Shown here: positions 10,613-21,279 of the stretch, piece by piece
Layout of the letters: each line of letters begins with the position of its first letter
How positions within the stretch are numbered: position 1 is the stretch's first letter
Assembly: GCA_013396915.1 (NCBI GenBank)
Contig: VWZL01000877.1
Location: 753,296-817,295, forward strand
DNA from: Stercorarius parasiticus
Lineage: Eukaryota > Chordata > Aves > Charadriiformes > Stercorariidae
Reading direction: 5' to 3'
DNA length: 64,000 nt
The notes under the pieces: generated by a model
Database searches by the model: none
What the model was told of the DNA's origin: nothing
The model's input: only the letters and a program-made list of their open reading frames with translations
Translations under genes and position numbers: made by a program

Positions 10613-12259
10613 CCTTACCTTTGAACCCTATGCCCAGATGCTCACTGAAACCTAAAGTCTTACCTCTGACACCCTTACTATTTCCTCACGAATAATTTAT
10701 TTTAGTGGCCTGAGTACAACACAGGTGCTATATTCATACTGAGGAAAGCTCATTTTCCCAGGGCATGTCCAAGGTGAACATTTCATATAGGGATGAAGCA
10801 TACCCTGAAGCCCATGGAAAAGAAACCTGGATGCACAGACAAGGGAAGCAGCACTCATCCACCGTTTCACCCCCAGCCCAGCTGGGATGCAACCGGTACT
10901 TCCCCAACCTTTCACTCGCTAAACAAAATGCAAGCCCTGGTGTTATATTCCAGACTTCTGCAAAATTTCCAACCACAAAGGGCACTATGGGGGGGAACCT
11001 AGGCTTTTGGAGCATGGGAGAGAAGGTATGGTGACTCCCGACCTCTTTGTCCAGCTGTGCCTGACCATTTCTTTCTCTACGCAGAGAATAGCGAGATCTG
11101 AAAATGAATTACATTTGTTCATCCTGTAGAAGTGGATAGAAAAGGGTGTCTGTATTTGGTATTAAAATAGTGCAGTTAGCTTCCTTCTAGTTGGGGAACA
11201 TCTTGGAAGAATATATTGAGAATGTGGGTGTGTGTGCCCATGTATGCAAGAGAGAGACAGGGAAGATGCAGAGGATCCCACCTACTGAACTGCTGATGGG
11301 CCTGTCTGGAGGGAGGCTACCACTTGTGAAAGACAGATCTCATACTGCTACTCCAACTGAGACCACGTGCAATTAATTCAATCGATATGATTTACAGCCC
11401 TGAAAATGCAAAAATGCTGCATGCAAGCCAAAAGCATCATAGCTCAAACACAAGGCTTGCTCATCAATATAAAGAAAGTTTCTCTTCTTCTAAAAGAGCA
11501 TTCTACATGGAAAAAAAAATAAATCAAAATGGCAGAACTACACTGTCAGCCATACTTTGATAGTTAATGATCTAAACACCTATTTTTAATGCACACAGGT
11601 TTTTCTGAAGCAGTCTGTTTTTCTATGATTTCAACACCCAGCAAAATGCCCAGCTGTCACAGCCAAATTTTTCTTTCAAACTGTACACCTTTCTTCCTCA
11701 CAGTAAAACCCCCTACAAATGTTAATAAAAGCTTAATACCGTGTTTGAGCCCTGAGTCCAAGTTTTCACTTAAATCCAAAGGCTATCAGCAACTTAGAAA
11801 TCAATGCCATCTCCAACATCCACTAGTTTTTCAGCATGCAGTTAATTTAAAGGCTTGAGATGAGACAGAGTGATGGCTGTGCCAGGTCTAAGACCAAACT
11901 GGGACTTTCCAGCAGCTGAGATTTGTCATCAAAGCTGCAAAACAATTTTTTGGAGTAGTTGTTCATGTTTGCCTTAGATGAATACAAAATACAACAGAAA
12001 AAGAGAAAGACAATTTCATGTTACGGTCACACATTAACTTCACATGTGGTCACAGCTGAAATTCTCTGGTCTGGACTACAAGATGACACAGTGGACTGTG
12101 TCTGATAAGATGCAAGGTGGGTTTTTACAGCCTGCTGTCAGGGCTGCAGGCACGATTATGGTTTCAAAGCCGCAACAATACCAATAATAACAAAGGCTTC
12201 ACTACAAAAGTCAAACGGTATTTTAAAAATTCTTGCTTTTTCTACCTAATAGCATGTCA

Positions 12260-13130
12260 AGGAGCAAACAGCCGGGATGTGGGCTGGCAGCCAGCTGCTC
12301 CACACGACACCACTGTGGCACAGGGGTTTCGGGTGTGCGGCTGCTATTTCCAGTGGCATCTTCGCAGCAGACCCAGCTACTGCCCGACCTGCGCTGGCAC
12401 CGCCGCCGGTGGCTCAAATGGACACCGGGCACCCGTTCGCCAGCCTGGGGGGGGCCAGGCTACTGTTGCAAAACAAATGCACCACCGCAGGGCTCCCTTC
12501 TAACCATTGCGCCTCATTCTCCAGCACGATGTTGAATGAGCGACTGACACGGATGTCTCCAGGAGGTGGGGAGAGGGAGGCTTGGGACCCCAGTACCGCA
12601 ACTTTCCGGCAGTGCGGGAGCTGGGCTTTCTGCACACACCTCTCCCCGTCCCAGGACCGCAAGTGGCGAATAAAACAAAGTTGTAGGGTGGGGGAAAGGA
12701 GGGGGAGTTGCAACCCTCCACCCCCCTTCTCACCTCGAGTGTGAAAACCCAAGGATGACTGAAAGGCTCCGGTAGTGCCCCCGGGGAGGGGGAGCCCGCT
12801 GCCCTGCGAGACATCCCTCAGCTGCAAAAGACCAGGGAAAGGCAGCACCCCCGAGCCTCCCGACGGCGGGCCGGACAACGGCGAGGAGGAGGGNCCATGC
12901 GACTAGCCAGCCTCACAGTCCCCTACCTGCTACTCGGCGCGGGCGAAGGGTACTTGAGAGCCAGGCGACCGGCTGCGGGTCATTTGCGATCATGTGAATA
13001 TGCAGATTAATTCAGGGGGGTTTCGCGGCTGCTTCTTAAATGAAGAAGCCCGGGACCGAAGCGAGCCCACTGTGCTTCTGCAGCGGGGGGCTGCACAGCG
13101 TGGGGAGGGACTCACAGATTTCTCGGTTTC
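12260..13130 (-). promoter_or_regulatory. AQP4: CpG-rich block, likely AQP4 5' end
   Basis: Unlike the AT-rich surroundings, this stretch is strongly GC-rich; I count roughly 50 CpG dinucleotides by eye. It sits about 4 kb upstream of the AQP4 M23 exon. On the minus strand it contains two good 5' splice donors: CTCGAG|GTGAGA (exon edge 12,734) and GCAG|GTAGGG (exon edge 12,927). Either could end a non-coding first exon spliced to 8,940 to make an M23 transcript. Several overlapping open frames here are side effects of high GC. The N at 12,894 shows the assembly is incomplete inside the block. Promoter function is inferred. Confidence 0.5.
12894..12894. other. Single-base N (assembly gap)
   Basis: One undetermined base lies inside the most CpG-dense part of the putative AQP4 promoter. 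Such Ns may stand for missing sequence of unknown length, as the N at 38,390 demonstrates. Confidence 0.95.
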
Positions 13131-16115
13131 TTCTCTGCTGCGCACTGTACCGAAGGAAAAAAAAAATAAAAAAAAATCTAAGCAACTCTGCAGCCAGGGA
13201 GCTTTATCCATCTAAAATGCCTATTAGAACTCTACTGGTTACAAAAGTGTTTAATTTGTTGGAAGTTGCTAAATTCAACGAAGTTTTGCTCAGCGTGGAA
13301 AGCCAATGGAGGCCACTGAAAAGAACTGTTGAAATTAGACCGTCATGCTGCTGAGGAAATTCAGATGGTCCTCACCTTGAGCGAAACCCATTGAATCTAC
13401 AGCACGAACACAAGCAAATGAAAAAGCAGCCCTTTACATAATAAGAAAAAATCAAAGTCACCTAAGTTGCCAGGCACAATTATTTTGTTAGAGAATGCAT
13501 AGAAACTGTCACTTGAAGGAGGCAGGCATGAAAATGGAACGAAGTATCTAGAAAATCTTTTTTTTTTTTTTTTCCCCAGTGGTTTAGAACTTTGCATACA
13601 GTAAGAGTCTGTATGTAAGTTATATATAAAACATTTTAAGGGACATGTTGTTCAAATGTTAAAGCACGTAAAAATGGCATGTACAGAGAAACTACGTGTA
13701 CTGCCATGCGTCCATGCAGCAAGAGAAAGAATCAAAATTTGGCATGATGATCAGCCAGCCTGTACTGGATACACTGTACCAGATAATCTTCCTGAACATT
13801 GAAAAACAATGCAAGAGCTGAAGATCTTCTTTGGTCATGGAAACCATGGACAGAAAGTCCTCTCAGCTTCTGCTAGGAGATTGTAGGTAATAATTTACAC
13901 CAGGAAAAAGCAAGTATAATGTATAACACTATCAATTCAGGATGCCCTGGACAAATTTGTACACACAGCAATAAAACGAGTCATGCCCCATGTGTTAAAT
14001 ACTTACCAATCACAGTTTATGGTAAATGCAAGGTGATCATAAAATACAATTGTAGGTGTTTCCCTCGCATTTGCCTGCTCTTTCCCTAAAGCCATGTCAT
14101 AAAGGAAACGAAGAGATATTCACAATTTGATGGCAAAAGAAAAAGAGGTGACTGGATATTTGCCTTTCCTGTTTTCAAGCTTTGCTTCATTCGCTTAAGT
14201 CTTGAGCTTAGTCAAGAGGGGGTGCAGTCATAATCACACAGCTCTGCTCTTTCATTTGATGTGTTTGGTTTTTCAATCTACGCCCTTCACAACCTGCTAT
14301 GGTGATTCCAGAAGTAACTTCAAGCCCTTACACTGTCTTACTGACACCTAAGCCCATCGTATACTTCATAGACTCACAGACCAACTTTTTCTGTTAAGGC
14401 TGGAGGAGGAGTTCCTCGCAGTGAAAGGATTTCAGTTAGGATGTTCCTCTGCATAATGTTTGTTTACCCCTATTCCCCTTTTCCCCTCTGCCAGGAATTA
14501 CTGTACAAAAAATCTCCTTTTTAGTGCCCTGTTTCAAACACATCTGCCTCCCCTTGGTGTGGCTTGAATGTGCCACATCCTTTCCCACCTGCATTTAGTG
14601 AAGTCATTATCTGATTATTTCAGCCTCTTACACCATGGCTACTTCTGTCATACAAATCCTTTCCTCTGTTTTTCCCAAAGCTACAAAAGGCATCCCTGCA
14701 AACCTCAAATTTCTTTCTAGTTTTGGAGCTAGCTATTTCAAATCAGGGCTGAGTTTGCTTTCAGAGCTTTGCCCTGACAACACACTTGTTCTTTGGCGCC
14801 TTGCAGACTCTGTTCCTGCGGCCCATTTGTTTGTTCACAAACAAAATTCACTTAGCAAAACCTCTAATTGCTTTTCCTTTTATTGCAGATAGGATATATC
14901 TGCTCTTTTTTGATCTGCAGAGCAGATCACTGCCACATGGAGAAGCCAGAACATTAATATCTTCTGTCACTGCTACCATTCTTATTACGATAGATCTTAT
15001 GGAGGATTAGACAAAGATTGTGGCCACATAAACAGAGAAAGGCAATGCTTCGGGCGCAAACCTGGAGCAAACTGCACTGTGCCAGCTCTGATCAAACAGA
15101 GTATGTTCTGTTGAACGCACAGAAGGCAAGGAAGACATCCCTTGAGATGTCTCTGAAAAACAAAGGAAAACTGCCCCAGTTTGTCCAGGGATAAATTTGT
15201 TGATGTCGGGAGTTGGGACCACGTAGGTGCTTTTTTTTTTGCTTACATATTTTCATCTTTTTAAAACCTGGGTTAACTCATTTTGGACTTCTGCCCAAGG
15301 ATGGAATATTCCTCCTGCTGCTGTGCTCAACACAGTTAAGGAAATAACTTACAAAAGAATATAAAAATGGTATTAAAGTTCAATCCATGTCTGGGGAGGG
15401 AAGGGGGGGAATGTGCAGTAGAATCTCTCTATGCCTCTGCTTCTCCTTCGCTGAATATTAAATCTGAGTTTCTACAGTCATTTTTAGGGCATCATGAATT
15501 AAAGATTTCCTTAGGAACGTTAGCCATGGTGAGAAGATGCTGCAACACGTAAGACACATCCCCATTCCGAACAAGGACTTCCCAGACAGTTGAAGCGTGC
15601 TGGATCTGGGATTTCAGTTTGGTCTGTTATGGAGGAGAGGGCACACTGCCAAAGTCAGAGAGGAATGTGCAAACAGCTAACTCCAGCTAAAACAATATGA
15701 GGGAGAGAGGCAGAAAAACTCCCAGCACTAGATTCTGTCACCTCAGTGAATAGCAGTGTGGGAAGGCTCCCTTCGCTCCTATGGCGAGTGTGGTGGATAT
15801 CCATCCTGGGCAACGCTGTCAGACTGTGGGGTTTGTCAGACAAGACTGAAGAAAAGAAAAGAAGGACCAAAATAAATAAATAAAAAAGACATAATTTATA
15901 TTCACTGTGTGTTTTCTCAGTGCCTTAGTCCTTTTTGACTTGTACCCAGCGGATCTGGACTGTTCTCCCCTACGTTGTTGTTGTTAAGCTCCTCAGCTCG
16001 CTCGGCTCCTCTCTCAGCACTTCAGGCTTTCCGTTTCCAAAAGCAACGAGGCTTATATGTGTGTGCTCTCTCTCTTCCCCTCTTTTTCTCTGGGTGTATC
16101 TGCCTTTTCCAACAG
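13131..16115. other. Unannotated DNA upstream of AQP4
   Basis: No exon or repeat could be assigned. A minus-strand GTGAGG donor follows CGCTCAAG near 13,373 and could end an alternative first exon of AQP4, but no supporting frame in the required phase was found. Confidence 0.35.
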
Positions 16116-16216
16116 ATCTTGAACCCACCAGCCAGTTGCAGCTACAGCTGATGGAGGATGAGAAATCCCAAAGTTGTTCAGGCTCCTGCCAGGCCCATGA
16201 CTGTGAGCGACTGCAG
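16116..16216 (+). other. Plus-strand exon-like segment (101 bases)
   Basis: A long pyrimidine tract with CTCTCTCTTCCCC and TCTTTTTCTC leads to TTTTCCAACAG (acceptor at 16,114-16,115). 101 bases later stands CTGCAG|GTAAGC, a near-ideal donor. One frame is open through the whole segment (DLEPTSQLQLQLMEDEKSQS and onward); I do not recognise the peptide. It lies between AQP4 and CHST9 on the opposite strand, where human has an antisense non-coding transcript (AQP4-AS1), so a lncRNA exon is the simplest reading. No partner exon has been identified. Confidence 0.3.
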
Positions 16217-17754
16217 GTAAGCACAGGGAAAGGGACGCTCACTGCCACTGGCAGGAGAGGCTCCAGGAGGATTTTCAGAAGTGCCTGAGTGATGGAGGGA
16301 ACTTAGCTGCTGTTTTCAAAGTGGTGCAGACTCCTAGGAGACTAAATTCCTTTGACCTTCCTTGGCTCCTGTCAGTAAGAGCATTTGAGAGCAGGCTGTA
16401 AGCCTTTCAGAAACCATGGACGCTTGCAGAAACTCTCAGACTTTCTTTTCTGACTGACTCAAAGTTTCATTCTGTTGCCACTAATAAATCCCCCTCCCCT
16501 CACCAATTTATGTTTTATAAATTTGGGTTAAGCTTTGTCTACTGAAAGGATCTTACATAAAAAACCGCTTACCGAAATGTGATCTTTGCACATTTCTGAA
16601 GTTTTAATTTTCCTGCGGTGTAATCTTGTTACTTAGGTCATTCATTTTGTCACGCCCTGGTATCAGCCTGGTCCAGATTTGGCTGCAGGGCTATGTTCTC
16701 CTGACATTTAGAGCAAGAATTCCCTGGGAAATCAGTCAAGGGATTTGACATTGCTGCTGGCCAAGCTCCAGCGGGTTTAGTTTTACCCTCCTTCTCTATT
16801 TATTGTGGAATCTGTCTGTCCACAAGCTGCACATTGAGTTCCATGCTAGAGAAGGAGAACTGAAAGGGACAAAATGGCCATTCATTTGGGGGATTCATTC
16901 AGGCTTTTCAGAAAGGTTTTGCAAGCAGCTGTGCACTTAGATGACTGCTGAGCTTCCTTAGCCCTGCTCTATTACCTCCCTCACAAGACAATTTGGATTG
17001 AGTGCTTTTTCTTTGCTCTCTCCCCCACCTCAGTAGGCAGCAATTACAGTTGGAAAAGAGAAATTAAGGTCTAGGTAGTGTAGGAACCACCTGGAGGCTT
17101 TTCATCTTTAGAAACAGTTCAACTTCAACATGGCATGGACAGACCCTTTGCTGGGAATATGGGAAAAAAAAAGGTCTTTTTCTCCCCTCCTGCCACAAAC
17201 CGCCGCAACTCCTGGTGCAAAAGGCTGCCTCAGTGGCAGAGACAGCCAGGATTTGATGATCTGGAGAGGAAGAGCAGGAAAGCAGCCCTGGGCACTCATG
17301 GTGAGGACAGGAGAGTCAGGGGAAGAATCTCAGGTCAACTGGAAATGGGGGAGAGGAGTAGCTCTCGTGTGGATGGGGGCAATGACATGCAGCAGCAGAG
17401 GGCAGGGTGCAGGAGGGTCTGCATGTGGCAGGAGGGAAAAACAGCCCAACATGCTGGTGGTCTGTGTGCTGAGGGTTGTGTAGACTTAGCCAGTGGGGCC
17501 AAAGAAATATGCCTAACTTTGCTGGGGGAGATACTGATATCCGGTTAAGTGCTCACAGACGTTATCAGCCACAGAAAATGTAGTACTTCACTCTGTATAT
17601 ACTACTGTTGTATGCTCTTTAACATCCAACCACCTTTTCCTGACCAATCTGAGTTGGTTTCCCTTACAGTCCTGCTGCTGTTTCTAAGCTCCTCATCTCC
17701 AAATGCTCAGCGTCTTCCCTCACTAGCGCTTCAGTTTCCTACAGAAACAAAGCT
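16217..17754. other. Unannotated intergenic DNA
   Basis: Nothing recognisable apart from locally purine-rich sequence at 17,130-17,480, where several overlapping frames are open by composition. Confidence 0.4.
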
Positions 17755-18780
17755 CAGTCAAAGAATCACGGAGTTTAAGACTAGATGGCAACATAACACT
17801 TTCTACTTAACTTAATATATCGTAGACCATTACACTTTACCTCAAGACACATTTCATGAGTTCAGTAACTTACATTTGGTTATATCTATTTTACAAAAAG
17901 CATCCTTGCTTGATTTGAAAACTCGTGGGATAGAAAACCCACCCATTCCCTTGGTAGCTTATTCCCAAGACTAATAATTTTCATCACCAAAAATGGTCTT
18001 TGTCTCTAAACTGAGTTTGTATGCATTCATCTGCCATATAGTGGTTCTTATTATGCTGTTCTCTCTCAGATTAAAAAGCCTCTTGTACTTCTACTGTCTC
18101 CCCATGAGGATACTTATATAATGTGAGCAAGTCATCTCTTCATCATCCTTTTGATAAGCTAAGCAGACTGAGCTCTCAAAGTCTCTCACACTGAAGAAAC
18201 TTCTCTAATGTTTTTTTTTCATCTCGTGTTTGTGCCTTCACCACTTTTTCAACATGCTTTTAAAAATGCATTTTTGATATCGGACTCCCGTCAGGCATAT
18301 TCTGAAATGAAAGCATTTCTTGTAGCGCACCTGGGAATTGAATTAGCCATTCTTACCTCAGCATCACATTGAGGAAGCATTCTTCCTTGCTTCTCCACAA
18401 TAACTCCTCAAACCTTCTCTGGGTAAGTCTCGGGATAAGTCTTGTGTCTGTAGATAAGTCTTGTTTCACTCGGAGACATGAAATTTTGCAGACATTCAGT
18501 CTGAGAGGCATCACGCTAGAGAACAATCCAGTCTGCTGGATTTGGCCATCCTTTTCCCAACCTACTAATTTAAGTCATGTTCAGATGATACTGGCAGTGA
18601 TTCCATATTTACTTCCAGATCTACTCACTGAGGAAAACCCTGAAGCACGAGGCCTCAAAGCAATCCCTTCAGATCCCTGCCAGCTGCTGCCATTACTCCT
18701 CCATTAACTGCTTTCAGAGATCTGTCAGCCAGGTCTGAATCCATTCACCGTTCTATGGCTAATGCAAGTGTCACTCAGTA
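17755..18780 (-). repeat. Old CR1-family LINE, 3' part
   Basis: Read on the minus strand, this matches the 3' region of an old CR1 lineage common in turtles and birds. Landmarks on the plus strand are GAGTTTAAGACTAGATGG at the 3' tip, ATTCCCTTGGTAGCTTATTCC, CTGTCTCCCCATGAGGATAC, TTTTGATAAGCTAAGCAGAC, CACTTTTTCAACATGC and GATCTGTCAGCCAGGTCTGA. It encodes only fragments of the C-terminal ORF2 region, full of stops and indels. The upstream limit near 18,780 is approximate. It is more diverged than the CR1 copies to the right. Identification is from memory of the family. Confidence 0.7.
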
Positions 18781-21030
18781 TTGTGGTAAAGCCTCTAGAA
18801 ACACTCAAACACATTGCTCCATACAGATACCTCTGGCAATCAACGTGTAATTTTAAAAATGAAATCTATTCAGTGTTGTTATTGGTTAGTTTTTTTTTTT
18901 TGGCAAGGCAGAGGCCCAGTGGCATAGTATATTTGACACGTGGGGACAATGCTAGGAATTTGTTTGTTGTCCAAGCCATCTGCTGTATGTAATATAATGA
19001 TAATATGTACAATACACATATAGCTTCATAGCCATAGGATTTATACACCTAGTGGAAATATATGCCGTGAATGGGCTTATGCAGCATGTTCTGAGAAAGA
19101 CAAATTTGCTTCAGATCACTCAGGCTGTCTTTGTAGATTACAATAGTAACTGTCTTCTTAATGCTATGTATTTTACAGGGTTTTTCTTCCCTCTCAACAG
19201 TAATACCTTCTAAAAGCTGAAACCTCAGGCCACAGAAGTGATGTTCTTTTTTTTTTGTATGCAAAGGTTCATCTTTCATCGAACTAACTGAAAGGCAGGG
19301 CCTGACTATGAATATTTACAAGTTCAAGCTCTTTTGTCCATAAGCTTCTAAAGAAAATCTGACAGCATGTTTTTCTCAAAATCCTTTGTAGAACGCTAGT
19401 TTCATTTCTGGCAGTTTTTCATGTTTACAGCTTGGAAAAAAAAAAAAAGATGAAGCCTAATAACTGGTGATACAGATGCCACGTTTTCACTGGACTAGGA
19501 GAATGGTTTTAAACTCAGAAATGGCATTTGGAGTCATTCAATCTCTTTTATGGCAGAAGTTGTACTGTTGTGGAGATTCTTGTCTTGGCTCAGTTTTCAA
19601 CAAAGATAATAGAGATTAGTACAAAGAAACAAACACTTCTTGCTGCCATCTTCAGCTTTACTCATACCAGCTTATAGCCACTGCATGGATGGATGGACAG
19701 TTGGCTGGTGAATATATGAGCAATGTTTTGCCTTCAGCTACTGAATTCCAGTGAGTGTGCTCCGGGAGCACACGCAGCCATAGAAAACAACCTTTTGAGG
19801 CCCATAGCTCTAGTCCAGTATTCACACTTTTCCTGGCACCCAACAGGAGTGGAGGGTGAGTGGTGGATGCAATCTGCAAAGACTGGATGAAATCAAGCAC
19901 GGGGCCAGAGGACTCTCCTGCTTTATGGGCTACTTTCACATCTCCTGTTTCTTTCTAAGCAACATTTTCTAATCTAACCCCCGTGACTGCCTTCTATGGG
20001 CACTTATAGATCAGCAAGCTGCTATTTTGCAAAGCCAACTGAGGGAAAACAAGCAGCGAGCTCTGTGAATACCTAAAAACAATACCAAAAGACATTAATT
20101 CCAGAAGACTTTGGGGATAAGAAACACTTCTTTGGCTTACTTGCAGATTTGTCTTATTAATACAGAGCAACTAGTCTGACACCATTCTTCATGGCTTACC
20201 TCTTTAGACTCATGTGTCTTCTTTTTTCCTGCATCCACACTTTGGATAGACAGTAGATAGCTGTATTATAAGTTGCTGTTTACAATGGACTTTGTGAGTT
20301 TCGTGGAGAGAACTACTTTTTTGAAGACAGGCATTATGTTAAACTACTGTTAAAAAAGGAGGCAAATATGGCTGATGATACCTCTTCAAGACTTCACGCC
20401 AAAAAAGCCTGATCCCTGTTAAAAACAGAGTTACCTTTATAAGAATGCATGCGGAGAAAGGGAAATTTCTGAAGGGTTTATGGTTTCACATATCCCCTTT
20501 CGTACAAGCAAAACATCTGCAATACCCATCTGAATTTCAGTCTCACCCTGCATACTGGACTGACATGAGCACAATTTTCTTACCAGCAGCATGGCAGAAC
20601 CAACATGCCAGTGAAAGGGATTCTTTTCAGCTACGTGCCTCATCGGCACCATTATCAATGAGGATCCCGCCGCAGCGTGGCCGGTCCTTGGGGTGCCAGA
20701 CAGGGCAGAAAACCACACAGCCTAGTCCTCAGTGTTGCAGGTTGGAGTTCACAGAACGGGCCCTTCCAAAATGATTTCTGACTTCTAAATTGAACCTGTT
20801 TGGTAGGAAAGGCACAGAAGGGCACATCCACATGGTCTCGCCATGCAATTTTTGCTGTCCAATGTTGAAACTTGTAATTCATCCTTAAAAGGTCACCTAA
20901 TCCCAACTCCATTGCCTCAAAGACCTGACAGTGTACCTCACAAATTCTAGATATTTCCAAGTTTTCAAAACCATGAAGAGTCATAAAATGCATATAATGT
21001 TCTAATAGCCGGTAGCCAAGAAAGCTTAGC
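18781..21030. other. Unannotated intergenic DNA
   Basis: No gene or repeat family recognised. Contains homopolymer A/T runs (for example near 19,440) only. Confidence 0.4.
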
Positions 21031-21040
21031 TCTTTCCTCT

Positions 21041-21145
21041 CTTCTCTTCTCTTCTCTTCTCTTCTCTTCTCTTCTCTTCTCTTCTCTTCTCTTCTCTTCT
21101 CTTCTCTTCTCTTCTCTTCTCTTCTCTTCTCTTCTCTTCTCTTCT
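21041..21145 (+). repeat. (CTTCT)n pentanucleotide satellite
   Basis: Twenty-one uninterrupted CTTCT units form a perfect pyrimidine/purine strand-asymmetric tract. Such mirror-symmetric tracts can form triplex (H-DNA). A CTTTT unit links it to a GCCTT array. The open frame read through it on the minus strand (KRREE repeats) is an artefact: any pentanucleotide without stops gives a pentapeptide repeat. Confidence 0.97.
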
Positions 21146-21150
21146 CTTTT

Positions 21151-21215
21151 GCCTTGCCTTGCCTTGCCTTGCCTTGCCTTGCCTTGCCTTGCCTTGCCTT
21201 GCCTTGCCTTGCCTT
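21151..21215 (+). repeat. (GCCTT)n pentanucleotide satellite
   Basis: Thirteen perfect GCCTT units follow the CTTCT array after one CTTTT unit, keeping the five-base phase. The two motifs differ by two substitutions, suggesting one array that changed unit and re-expanded. The perfect copies imply recent length change. Confidence 0.97.
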
Positions 21216-21251
21216 CCCGAGGATGCTGAAGTGGAAGAATGATTGAATCTT

Positions 21252-21277
21252 GGGGGGTGGAGGTGGTGGTGGGGGGG
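21252..21277 (+). repeat. G-rich tract, possible G-quadruplex
   Basis: A 26-base run of G with single A/T interruptions begins with six Gs and ends with seven. It has enough G-tracts for a two-layer quadruplex and lies about 35 bases from the pentanucleotide arrays. Structure is inferred from composition. Confidence 0.6.
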
Positions 21278-21279
21278 AA

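Larger units (their letters stand above)
8941..12733 (-). other. AQP4: AQP4 upstream intron (inferred)
   Basis: This lies between the acceptor of the M23 exon and the CpG-rich block. It holds a 19-base tandem duplication (9,673-9,710), a MIR relic (10,240-10,365) and a candidate M1 exon (10,581-10,612). No other exon is clear. Confidence 0.5.

Noticed and set aside
12277..12878. Long overlapping open frames on both strands in the CpG-rich block
   Set aside because: GC-rich DNA has few stops. The frames starting at 12,814 and 12,878 reach the donor at 12,734 in the wrong phase to continue into AQP4.
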